DNA of 64,000 nt from Pyricularia pennisetigena (taxonomy: Eukaryota > Ascomycota > Sordariomycetes > Magnaporthales > Pyriculariaceae): the NCBI RefSeq assembly GCF_004337985.1, contig NC_043740.1, positions 682,001 to 746,000 on the forward strand. The letters are read 5' to 3'. Below are positions 23,381 through 34,873 of this stretch, piece after piece. Both the position numbers and the translations under genes were made by a program. The notes beneath the pieces were generated by a model, which saw only the letters and a list, made by a program, of their open reading frames with translations, was not told where the DNA came from and searched no databases. The first letter of the stretch is position 1. Each line of letters opens with the position of its first letter.

Positions 23381-26300
23381 ATGGAGAGCTTAAAAATCTT
23401 TCTTTTTGGTGACCAAACCACCGACTTCGGAGCGACCTTGAACAAAGTTGTTAGCACAGCTAAGCAGAAGTCTCCTCTTGTCCGAAAGTTTCTATCCGAT
23501 GCCCTTGACACCATCAGGCTTCAGGCTCGGGAGACTGGCACGCACAAGCTCTTGGAGCTTGACTCCCTGGATACGCTCCTCTCGACCCCCGAAAAGTTTG
23601 AGGGGATAGCGGATGAGACAGGTGTCATCCATACTACGTTTTCATGCATCTCGCGACTTGGAGAACTTATACTGTACGCCTAAAGATCACGAGAAGGACG
23701 GTTGTGGCCGCTTTGACTAACATCAGACAATTATAGACACGCCGAGCAAGATTCTACAATTTTGGCTCGTAACGCCCATGGTCCGCCCACACAGGCGGTC
23801 GGGTTATGCACTGGCCTTTTGCCTGCGGTAGCATTAGCGGCAGCTCAGGACCTGCGCGACTTGGCAAATCTGGCCCTGTTGATGGTCGGCGTTGCGTTCA
23901 GGCTTCGGCTGGAGCTGCATAGACGATCGCAGGCGGTAGAGAACGGCAATGGCATATGGGGCTATCTCGTTGTGGGGCAGACTCCAAGCGAGATCGAGGC
24001 CGCCCTGGACAGCTTTCACCAAACTCAGGTACGTCAAAGGCAATTTTTTTGCATTCAGACAAGTAAAAAAAAGAAAGAAAGAAAAAAAAAGAAATGAGCT
24101 TATATTCACAAAACCTAGAACCTTCCGACCCACAAACGGGCTTACATTGCGGTGGCAGCGAGTTCCTGGTCGGCCCTTTTTGGCCCTCCTTCGACGATGA
24201 GAAGACTTTTCCACGAGTCCAACAGCTTTCGCCAAGCATCGGTCACGGAGCTGTATAGGGCGAACGGCTGCGTGCATGCTTCCCACCTTCCCGGTCTGGA
24301 TACTGACTACATCCTTGGTACGAACCGCGAGCTGCTGAACCGGCCGCTTTCTTCGACTGTCAGCATCATATCCACCAGCAAATGCCGACCGTTTGAGGCC
24401 AAAAGCCTCAGGGACCTGCTGTGTCAGGTTTTGGAGGACATTCTCACCCTCCGGCTCGACATGGACGGCACCTTGAACGCGGCGGCGGCAAACGTTCCGA
24501 CCGGTTCAGACTTGCAGGTCTTGGTTATCGGCGGGGCCAACGCCGTCTCGGCGCTCAAGAACTCTCTGGGCTCCCGCGATGTCACCCTAACGGTGGTTGA
24601 GGGCGCCGTGCCAAGGCCGCAACCAGCGTTACGAAACGGGTCGGAACGCGTCGCCATCGTCGGTGTCAGCGGGAGGTTTCCTGATGCTGAAAATGTGGAC
24701 GAATTTTGGCAGAATTTACTGGCTGGTCGAGAGGCACATAGACTGGTAGGTTTCCCGCTCTCCCCCCCTCCCGTCCGTTCCAAAATTGACCACGACCCTC
24801 CACCCCCCAACGAAAAAAAAAACAGGTCCCTGAATCTCGCTTCGGCATCGATGCTTGGAGGCACGCTCTCGGGCCAAACGCCACATTGCCCTATGGCTGC
24901 TTTCTCAAGCGACCTGGCCAGTTCGATGCCAAACTTTTCAACATATCCCCTCGCGAGGCCGAGCAGATGGAACCAATGCACCGGTTACAAATGCTGACCA
25001 CCTATGAAGCCCTCGAGGACGCGGGCTATGCGCCGAACGCGACGTCGTCCACGGACAAGACGCGAATCAGCGCCTTTATCGCACAAAGCTCGGATGATTG
25101 GCGTGACATCAATCATCAGCACGGCATCGAAACCCACTATGTGCCGTCCATCGCGAGGGCCTTTGGAGCTGGCCGCTTACACCACTATTTCAAATGGGAG
25201 GGTCCGGCCTTTACCGTCGATGCGGCCTGTGGATCCAGCGCCGTGGCGATCGCCCTCGCCTGCTCCTCGCTCGTCAGGGGTGATTGCGACATGGCCGTCG
25301 TAGGCGGATCGATGCTCGCTTGTTCGCCGGATGCCATGGCCGGGCTGGCCAAAGGCGGCTTTTTGTCGCCGACAGGCAGCTGCAAAACCTTTCGGGACGA
25401 CGTTGACGGGTACTGTCGCGGCGAGGCGGTCGGGTCCGTGATCCTGAAGCGGCTCGAGGACGCCGAGTTGGACAAGGACAGAATCCTGGGCGTGATCGAC
25501 GGCTGGGCGCGTAACCATTCCGCTTACGCCTCCTCCATCACCCACCCGCATCAGCCGAGCCAGGAGCGCGTCTTCCAGCAAGCCATGCGGATGGCCAACA
25601 CCGCGCCGGAGGAGGTTGGCTATGTCGAGGCGCACGGCACAGGTACCGTAGCCGGCGACGTGTGCGAGGTCAACGCCATCACCAACGTGATCGCTGGCTC
25701 CCGAGCAGCCGACAACCAGCTTGTCCTCGGCGCCGTCAAGGCCAACGTTGGTCACGCCGAGGCTGGAGCCGCCATCGTTGCGCTTATCAAAATAGCCATG
25801 ATTTTCAAAAACAACGGCACCATCCCGCCGCAGCCTGGATTTGATAACCCGGTCAACCCTGCGCGGTTGAATCCCGAGTTTCCTCATCTGGCCAACAGGC
25901 ATATCCATATCGCCAATGGCCGTCAACATCTGACCGCGGGCAAAAAAGCAATTTTAAACTGTTTCGATGCGACCGGAGGCAATACGTGCCTCGTTTTATC
26001 CCCTCCCCCAGCCAAGTTGGCGCTACCAAAAAATATGGGAGACACTGTACAGGACCCGAGAACCCACCACGTTGTGGTTTGTTCTGGTCACACCTTCAAT
26101 GTCATGAAAAGGAACGAACGCCGTATCCTGGACTACATCATCAACCACAAAGAGGCCTCGGTGCGCGACCTGGCCTATACCACCTCGGCACGCCGAGTAA
26201 AACAACACGGTGTTCGCACCGCCTGGACTGTGTCGGACACAAAAGAGCTCGGCCGCATGTTGCTAAAGGAGACGAGCAAGACAGAAAACTGCACAAACCG

Positions 26301-29300
26301 CCCGGGCACCATCGTGTTTACTTTTACAGGACAAGGCGCGGCGTATCGGGGAATGGCATGCAAGCTGTTCGAAACATCGCCACTGTTTCGAAAGAGCATC
26401 ATGGCGGCCCAGCGCTTATGCGACTTGTACGGCCTCCCTTCTGTCGTGGAATACATACAGGGCCGGGAACAAAAGGGCGCAGTGGCCCCAGAAGTCACTG
26501 CTGCGCAAGAACAGCTGTCCCTGGTGGCTCTGCAAACGGCGTTGGCAGACCTCTTTAGGTTTTGGGGTCTTAAGCCTGATGTTGTGGTAGGGCACAGCCT
26601 GGGGGAGTACGCAGCTCTATGCGCCGCTGGTGTCCTGTCCCTGGGTGATACGCTGTACCTCGTCGGCAGGCGGGCTGGCCTTTTAGGTCGACACTGCAGG
26701 GCCAATGACTATCGTATGTTGGTGCTGCCGGTGAGCAGCAGTGATGCAGAGAACATGATTGCCAACAGCAACGGCTGCTGCATTGCGTGCAAGAACACCC
26801 CGAGCGCAACCGTAGTCAGTGGGCCTTCCATAGAAATCGACAAACTGCAGGCTGCTGTCCGCAAAGACCGTGGAATCGAGACCACCATTCTTCCGGTCCA
26901 GTACGGCTTCCATTCCAGTCAGATGGAGAGTATTGCTGAGGATGTGGAGCGGTTGGCCGAAGAGGTTCACTTTTCATCTCCCCAGATACCCGTGGCCTCG
27001 ACTCTTCTTGGGAGGATCATCAACTCTAGCGGCACTTTTGGTCCCAAGTACCTGTCCCGCCAGACGAGGGAGGCTGTCGACTTTGTGTCGACGGTTGAGG
27101 CCATCCGCGCAGGCGGCCTGGCGGACAAAGACACTATCTGGGTCGAGATAGGCCCCGACGCCGTGAACACGTCCATGGTGCGCAAGATACTCGCCATCAA
27201 AGACTCGGATCGCCTCGTTCCCGCCATGAAAAAGGAACACGAGGTCTGGGCCACCATCAGCAATCTGGTGGCCTCGGCCTACTGCAGCGGCCACGATATC
27301 GACTGGCATGCCTACCACCTCCACTACCAGTCCGGCCTCGAGTTCCTGGATATGCCAAACTATGCCTTTGATCTTACCGACTACTGGCGCCCATATGTCC
27401 ACCCCAAGTCCACGGCGGTCGTTGGCAGTGAAACCAAAGCGCTGCCTCCCTCGGAATCCGTCGCGGAAATGGTCTACCTCACGTCGTATCTGCAGTACGT
27501 CAAAAGCGAGCAGGTCGCGGCGGACGGTACCTTGACGGCACACTTTGTGTCCCGGGTGAACCACCCTGAGATGGTCGCCGCCGCGCGAAACCACCTGGTC
27601 AACGGCAATCCCATCTTCCCCGGCTCAGCCTTTTGCGAAATGGCTCTTGCTGCTGCAGAATACCTGATCCCCAGACACCGGAATCTTCCGGAGCCGCCAG
27701 AACTCTCGTCCATGGTTGTTCAAGACCTGGAGATGAACAGACCGCTGATTATAAGCACTGCTGCCGACACGTCAGTCCTCCTGACCAAGGCGGTGTGCCA
27801 CAGCCGCGGTTTGAGGGTCGAGTTTAGCGTCCGCGATGGCCAGGACACGCTGCCGCTCGGCGCTGTTGGAATCGGATACAAGAAGTCGGGTGCGCTCAGG
27901 ACAAAGGCCGGAAGAATGTCGGTGTTTTTCGTACGCAACCGAATGGACAGCCTGGTCAAAGCCGTCGCCCAGGGTGAGGGCCACCTGCTACGCAAGTCGC
28001 TCATATATCAGCTCTTCCAGCGTTACGTTCATTACGGCAAGGGATTCCAAGGAATCGAAGAGTGCTGGCTAAGCCAGGATGGGCGTGAGGCCGCGTGTAC
28101 CGTCCGTCTCCCAAGCAGTCCCTCGGCCACGGGTGAACGTGACGCCTTCAACATGTATTGGCGAGATTGCGTTTTCCACCTTGCCGGATACCTGCTCAAC
28201 GGCCATCCGGACGGACCCAAGGAAGAGGCCAATATCGCCGTTGCTGTCAAAGAGATTGCGTTCGAGGAGGAGCTCACTGATGGCGACACCTACCAGGTCT
28301 ACACGCGCATGGAGCCCACCGAAGCGGGCTATCTCGGAGACGTGTTCGTGTTCAAGGGTGAGAAGCTCGTCGCAATCTGCTCCGACGTCATGTACAAGAC
28401 AGTGTATCCTCGGCGCGCCGGACACAGGCCCGTGGTGGCTGCGCCGGTCAAAGGACAGGAAGTGGCCCTGACGCCACCGCGTAACGATGATTGCAACCAT
28501 CACTCTGCTCACTCCACTTCTGTTCCATTCCAGCCCAGAGAGGCTTTGGTCGAGAAGACGACCTGCTCTAGCCACGGTTCAATCACAGTGAGCCCGGGAC
28601 CTTACCAGTCGAACGCACCAACAAAGTCCCAGGTTGATGTGGCAGAGATCCTTCTGGACCTTGTCTCGGAAGAGACGGGCTGGGAAAAGGAGGAGCTCGA
28701 CAATGACACAAATCTGGCAGATCTCGGAGTAGATTCGCTGATGAACATTGTGCTGGCCTCCAAGATGAAGTCCGAGAAGGGGTTCGAAATCTCGGCGGCC
28801 AAGTTCCGAACGTGTCTAACCGTGGCTGACATCCGTCGCGAGTTCGGCAGCACCGCGGCAAGGGCGCCTTCGCCGCAGCAGCTTCAGGAGGAAGAAAGTG
28901 CAAATTCTGTGTGTTCGTCGCTGAACGACAGCTCCGACACGGAATCGGGTTACGACATGTTTTCATTGAGGAGCGATCAGTCCGACTCGGAGAGGATGGT
29001 CGAGATCGACCCGCCACCCAAGCAGGAATCCAAGACCACCACCAACATCGACGCCAAGTTTGCCGTCGAGGACTTCCTTATCCAGGGCGAGGAGCAAGAA
29101 GGCGTCCCGCCGCTGTTCCTCTTCCCCGACGGCTCCGGCTCTGTCACCTCCTTTGTGCAGTTGCCCAACCTGGCCAGTAACATTGCTGTATACGGCCTCC
29201 ACTCGCCGTGGATCAAGGAGCCCGAGCTTTTCAACTGCACCATCGAGGAGGCCACCGAGCTGTACCTAGCCGCCATCCGCGCCCGCCAGCCCCGCGGCCC

Positions 29301-29926
29301 GTATCTGATGGGCGGCTGGTCTGCGGGCTGCGTCATCGCCTATGAGTGTGCGCGCCTGCTGGGCGAGGCCGGCGAGGAGGTCCTCGGGCTGATTTTTATA
29401 GACATGCACTGCCCACGCCCACTTCCGCAGTGGATAGACACGACACGCGAGCTGTGGGAGTACTGGTGCGAGACCACCGGCCTGGACAAGGTCTTTGCGC
29501 CGCTGCCGGGCGGGGCCGACCTCGGGGCGCATTTGATCAGCAACTTCCGTGCGCTCAACAAGTATCACCCGAAGCCCATGACCAAGACCCCCAAGCACGG
29601 GACGCTTATCATCTGGGCCAAGAAGGGCATGGGCAACGGTCTGAAAAAGGACGACTTTCCAGATATGCCCGACCCTCTGGGCGTGGGAGAGTGGTTTTGC
29701 TTTGACAGAACCGAGTTTGGCCCGAACGGCTGGGAGAAGCTGGTTGGGGACAAGGTCGAATGCGTTGCTGTCGATGGTCACCACCGCTCTATAATGGTTC
29801 CTCCAGATGTGAGTCTCTCGTGCGGTTGAGCTGCCGAATCAACGACGGATTGCTAACATCATCTATTACCAGGCTTACCAAATGATGAATATTATCGACA
29901 AAACTTTGGAAAGGTTTCTCTCCTAA
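23381..29926 (+). CDS. Non-reducing polyketide synthase, SAT-KS-AT-PT-ACP-TE
   Basis: This NR-PKS is predicted to take a reduced starter chain from the HR-PKS, extend it with malonyl units, aromatise it and release it. Five exons (23381-23673, 23737-24028, 24119-24745, 24826-29808, 29873-29926) sum to 6249 nt, or 2082 aa. The SAT has Cys122 (GLCTG). The KS has Cys539 (DAACGSS, an unusual variant of the common ACSSS), EAHGTGT and KANVGHAEAG. The AT has Ser995 (GHSLGE). The PT has His1327 (NHLVNG) and Asp1518 (YWRDCVFH). The single ACP has Ser1708 (GVDSL). A Ser/Asp-rich linker of about 80 residues leads to the TE with Ser1903 (GGWSAG) and a C-terminal DGHH. The last small exon restores the TE end after a GTGAGT donor. 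Domain order and size match NR-PKSs of resorcylic acid lactone pathways. Whether release gives a macrolactone, free acid or ester cannot be told. Confidence 0.97.
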
Positions 29927-29953
29927 TGTATATAATTACGACCGACATTATAA

Positions 29954-29984
<31 letters not shown>

Positions 29985-31663
29985 CAACTGTTCGCGTTTA
30001 TATTCGCGACTAAACTGCATTATTAGACTAGACTTTAGACATGATAATTAAAATAGAAATTAGCAAAGGACGCGCCCGAGGTAACAATATGTCAGTGTCA
30101 CATTCCAAAAACCCCCCCAAAAAAAACCAATATTCTTCAAGGGTGTATCAAATGCAGTGGGTGCTGGGTAAGGCATCTTTCGCTGCTCCACAGCCTCAAC
30201 TCTCTGCCATATTTGTTGTTATTGCCGATTCCCGTGATCTTGATAGTTGGTACTGTCAACAATTCGTCTCCATGCTGTGTGCCATCGAATGCAGGCCCTG
30301 TACGCAGTGCATCATTGCATTGAGTGCTGTAAGCTCCGTGTGCTATCAAGTAGGCCCCAAAACTGGTTGAATGCCAAGACTTTGCTGCCGGGCCACACCA
30401 AGGCTCACGCTCATTACAGTCTCCAGACGTGCTTTCGCCTTGTTTTCTAAGCTCCTTCTGTGCCCTCAACCTGCCAGTGTGACGACGGGAGCCAGAGGAT
30501 CAAACATTTGCACGTGGGTGAAGATCCCAAATCTCTGCGGCACGCCGATCTATATCCTCGTGGAAAAACGGATTGGTTGGCTCCGTGGCGGCTAGTCGCA
30601 CATGACTTGGAGACCGTCCTGGGTGAGTATGAAGAAGTGGTCAGCTTGACCAACTTTCTTTTTAGAGGTCGAAAGGCGGGGTCAAGGTCAGTCACTTTTA
30701 AGATGAGAATATCAAATATGATAAGCATGCAGGATAGCCTTTTTCTACGTTTTCTCTTCCGCTACTTTTGCTCGACTTCCCGCAGCTGGCTCTTTGAAGA
30801 TACAGATTGGACCTGGTGTTAAGTATGAGCATCTCTAGACTCTACCTTTGTATAATCCAGCTTGAACCAGCATGCAATGTTAAATTTTTACCATTTTAGG
30901 ACTCTCTTTCATTACCAAATACACAACCTAAATGATACTTAGATCGACCTTTTGGTAACCTGCTTAAAAAAAGGGCTGCATTGTCCCCCATCTCAAAGCT
31001 GCGGTCTAACGTCAATGGTAAAATATTGCCACTGGATGTTTTTTTTTTTTTTTATAGTTTAAACAAAGTGATAGCAGATACAGCCCGGCAAAGTTGGCAA
31101 TCATTACCCCAAGCTGCATTAGCAAGGTGTGGGCCTTGAGTTAAGCCGCCTGGCTATTATTAGACGGGTGACTTTATGCTTATGTATCGAGAATCAATTT
31201 AATAGTACCGCCAGCAAGGGCTCGCTTTCTTGGGTACTCGGATAATCTCGTAAAACTTGCATCCTACTAAATTTAAATTGCTTTCCCCTCATGTGCCAGC
31301 GGGCTGAAGTGCGCAGCCAAATATAAACCAATGCATACATGCGATCGACAGAGTTATCAGCTGCTGGTGTTTCAACTGTCAGGTCCGACCAGGGCATCCT
31401 CGTTTGTTTAGTGTATGTTAAACCTGGACCTGTCGGCCTTCTGAGTTATAAATCCTCGGGCAGGTATGTTGCCTAGAGACTTGCATGGCATCCACGTACG
31501 CTCTCAGTCCCTCGAGTTTTCTGCCGAGCGTGCCCAAGTAATATTTAGTCGACTTGCAAAGTCATCATAATATTCACCAGTTCCGCAGCGGCGTTACCAG
31601 AGAAAGCCATAAATCTCACCTCTTGAATCGAATCCATCAGCCTCCCAAACAGAACAAAAAGCT
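29927..31663. other. Intergenic region downstream of NR-PKS
   Basis: A run of 29 T (29956-29984) lies 30 bp after the NR-PKS stop, and a 15-T run occurs near 31041. An open frame at 30460-30822 (plus, 120 codons) has no recognised domain and is probably not a gene. Nothing else is supportable. Confidence 0.5.
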
Positions 31664-32277
31664 CTACTGAAAAGTTAAAATGCCATACGACCCCTCAGCT
31701 TCATCAACCATGGCTAGCGCCGTGGGATTCAAAGTGCATAACACACAACCCATGCCAGGCAGGTTGACCGCATTGCATAAGAAACCAAGCTCGGGGGTTT
31801 TCAGCGAAACGGCGACCGGCTCGGGATCTTTGGTTTCTGCATTCGCAATGGTCCCGAATCCCATGGCCTGGAACAAAGCCGTACTGCGAGCATCACCGCT
31901 TCACCAGTATTTTGGGCTCGGTTCCACCAATCTCCATCTCAACTATCCATCGCGCGCTGTTGCCTTTCCCACGTTTCAGTCGCGGGCTACGATACCGAGC
32001 ACATGGCAGCCGACCGCGGCCGTCAACAGGTCGTTCAAGTGGATACCAGCCAGCAATAGGAAGCCCGCCTCGACCCAACAGGCTTCAACGTCGGCCACCT
32101 TGCTGGCGCTCGCCAGTCACGATATGCAGCCGAGCAGGTCGAGCCGAGTCGGGATGTCGGACATGACGCCGTCCTATAGAGCAAGCAGCTGGCCCTCCCA
32201 CCCCACACCGGGCTCCGCCTCTTCCAGGATGATCAGCATGCCTCGCTCAGTGCACTTTTCCGCCATTCCTTTCTGGT
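31664..32277 (-). pseudogene. Decayed class III PLP aminotransferase (dialkylglycine decarboxylase-like)
   Basis: Reading the minus strand across shifting frames gives, in order, motifs of class III aminotransferases. CTERGMLIILEEAEPGVG (about 32250-32197) corresponds to the family's LLILDEAQTGVG region. DLLTAAVGCHVLGIVAR (about 32036-31984) corresponds to the DPLPAAVGL..V segment. NLPGMGCV (about 31768-31745) is followed by a family-like C-terminus. Stops and frameshifts interrupt it, the N-terminal half is absent, and I cannot see the PLP lysine region. Identification rests on remembered family motifs, so the subfamily is tentative. A 199-codon frame on the opposite strand is its shadow. 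Confidence 0.68.
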
Positions 32278-32308
32278 GATCAATGCGAGGTGAGGAGGCT
32301 TTGCCATG

Positions 32309-32359
32309 CTGTCTTGGGCGACCCTCTGTCTTGGGCGACCCTCTGTCTTGGGCGACGCT
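32309..32359. repeat. 17-bp tandem repeat, three copies
   Basis: The unit ctgtcttgggcgaccct is repeated three times head to tail (32309-32325, 32326-32342, 32343-32359); the third copy has one substitution. It lies just upstream of the aminotransferase relic. Confidence 0.9.
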
Positions 32360-34120
32360 GTCTCTCTCTTGGTGTGCGAGCGACCAAGGACCAACAACTA
32401 TCAGTTATTCCTCCGCTATACGACCATGCAGAATATCCGGGGTCTCTTTCAGGACCTGGACTCAGCATCACCATTATTTGAACTGGATTGATCCACTCCA
32501 TCTTCCGCCATTCTTTCTCCGCGGCCAAGATGCATTGTCATAACGCAGAAGAAAGCAAGGTTGTTTAGGACCCAGCAGTTGGGAGGCACATCAGTGGTCA
32601 TAGTCTTGCCCATATTTGTTGGAAAGGTTTTGCATCCAGGGTGTAGGGTGAGATTGGTTTCCAATGTGGTGGTCGTTGAGCGCAGCTGGTTGTGAACTTG
32701 TGGATGCGGCGCCTAGGAATTGAGGACTGAGGTGGTTTTAGTGGGATAATTACACGTGGTCATATCGATTCTAAGTTTAGACATGGCTTAATAATAAACA
32801 ATTCGAACAGTGCCCCACCAGCTAGTGAAAGCCTATTCAGTCCCGCATCAAACGAGACCAGTGACTGCAACAACCCGGGGATCATTTGACATGGTGATGA
32901 TTACAAGCCTCCTATCTGACAGCACAGTTCACCAAAAGTCAGCCCAAGTATCCATAACGTAATAAAATCGCTGGTTCAGATGTGGGAATGGCTTACAAAC
33001 CAGTCTTGTCTGGCCTGGGAGGAGTTTCAGTGCTCCTTTGACGCGACGTTGGTATGTGTCCTAAGTTCAAAGAAGGTTCTCGGGCGCCATGGAACTACGT
33101 CGGTTGGCAAATACGGAAATTACATGATACGGAGAATTCCACGCCGTCTCGAGCCGGAAGAAACAACGGAAGGAGCGAGACAATGGCGGAGAAGCTGTTT
33201 TTTTTTTTTTTTTTTTTTTTTTTGCACAGTTCAATATACAGCACGGTGAAGCCACCGTATTCAAACCGTCCTTCAAGTGACAGGGCCTGGGACTGAGGTG
33301 TTGCGATGGTCATAAATTTAGGCACATGACAGCCGCAATGTGGTATCGAAGGTGAGCCAAGGCCGGGCTGTAGCAAGACTCGATGACACAGTACGTGGGG
33401 TAGTTGAATCGGAGAAAATCTTCTTGCAGGTAAACCTACGTACGACATAGGGCCACTCAGCCTCTCAGGGCCCCAAGATTGTAGGATTGGCCCCGGACAA
33501 TCAGTGAATCACAAGCAGGGATGTGCATACTGGAAGAGCAAATAACGGGTGAACGGCAATTTAAAATAAAGTGACAAACTCAATCGCAGATTCCGCTCAT
33601 CCGCATCTGCCGCGATTCTTGGCAGCAGGTCTGGCCCAGATCTAAGCCCACGCGCGGTCGGGCACTGACGCGCTTGAGTCAATTTGAGCACGATTCAATC
33701 TGTCAGGGCGTGTACGCTGCCCACACTTTCTGCAACTGCACACCAAACTAAATTTATTTTTCCACGTGAATAATTGAATCGGTTGTTGTGCTATTGACTG
33801 GAAAATTCTCCAAAGATAGTGGCTGTTTTCTACGATATGGAGCTCACTCACTCTCTCGGCGCCACTCTCTACTTTACGCCGGCGTTGCCTAGGAGATACG
33901 AGAAGAATTTAATGCGCGGGAATAGCTGTATCGTGATTCGTTACCGACTGAAAAATCTTTCCTAGTTTGGCTCACGCAATCTCAGCTGCACTCCATGATT
34001 ACTGAATTAATTAGCTACTGAAAATGCCAACAAAAGAGTGCATCTATGCATATCAAGCTGATGAAATAAAGTAGTCATGCCGCGATGCTGAGTGGACCGC
34101 CTAATGAACAGGAAACCTCT
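32360..34120. other. Intergenic region
   Basis: No recognisable gene was found. A 26-T run occurs at 33198-33223. Frames around 33509-33851 and 32980-33296 have no domain features. Confidence 0.5.
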
Positions 34121-34873
34121 TCAATGATGACAAGAGCTAATGTCATTGACGCCAAATCTGCCGAAAAACAACGACCCGAAGAAAACACCAACAATGACGG
34201 AAACAAAGTATCCAACATTCATGGTCATTGCCGCCAACATGCTGAGAATGAGCGCAAGTGCCCCATAGTCAGCCCAGGTCGGTTCTGCAAGCCGGGGAGG
34301 TCCAGATGTTGAAAGCGGTCTTGAGTGCTCTGCTGGGACTTACACCAAGTAGCCTGCTGCGCTAATGACAACCTCGCAAGCAGCGCGTGCCGTGGCAATC
34401 GTCATTTGAGATTTGCGCCGATGCTTCTCCGCCGCAGAAGTGCGCGATGGCAGAAGGCTGTGCGTGTCAGTTCCATGATGACTCAGGCATGGCCTTTCGT
34501 CCTCGTCCTTGGCAGGGTCGGCCGGCTTGGTTCCGCGTTCCTGGAAGGCATTCGCAAATGTGGCGGTTGTCTGCCTCTCAAAATCCTCAAAATAGGCGTT
34601 CCGGAGGGCGAGGAGGAGGTACTGGGTGATAGTAAGCAGGAAAATGAAGATGCAAGTGCCGGCGTAAGCCTCGGGGGTAGATGGCGTCCAAGCCCGCGAG
34701 AAGAGAGGCGTCGCTTGCGAGCTGAAGAACACCATGGACATCCCGCTCGCGCCCGGCGACTGCCCTTGTAGGGATTTCTCGTCTTGCATTTGCATCATGA
34801 GCGTATATGTCATGGGTGAAGAAGTAAGGATGGTCGATGCAAGCACGGTCGCTAAGTTTTTATACATGTCCAT
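34121..34873 (-). CDS. CTR-type high-affinity copper transporter
   Basis: The gene is predicted to encode a three-helix trimeric copper(I) importer of the CTR family. Two exons (34873-34344 and 34241-34121), joined by a GTAAGT...CTCAG intron, sum to 651 nt, or 216 aa. The N-terminus is Met-rich (TLMMQMQ, then GMSMVFFSS). Helix 1 begins after PLFSRAWTPSTPEAY. A hydrophilic cytosolic loop follows. The splice restores GYLVMLAAMTMNVGYF, giving the MxxxM copper-selectivity motif of helix 2. Helix 3 has GVFFG (GxxxG), and the tail ends in Cys-His-His, a likely metal-handling motif. An alternative start at 34813 would give 196 aa, closer to many fungal CTRs. It lies 1.8 kb from the aminotransferase relic, and I see no evidence that it belongs to the polyketide cluster. 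Confidence 0.86.

Noticed and set aside
30460..30822. Possible 120-codon gene after the NR-PKS
   Set aside because: No recognised motif, splice partner or composition evidence; kept only as a note in the intergenic entry.
31680..32279. A 199-codon open frame on the plus strand
   Set aside because: The opposite strand carries ordered class III aminotransferase motifs; the plus-strand translation has no family features and is Ser/Thr-rich shadow sequence.
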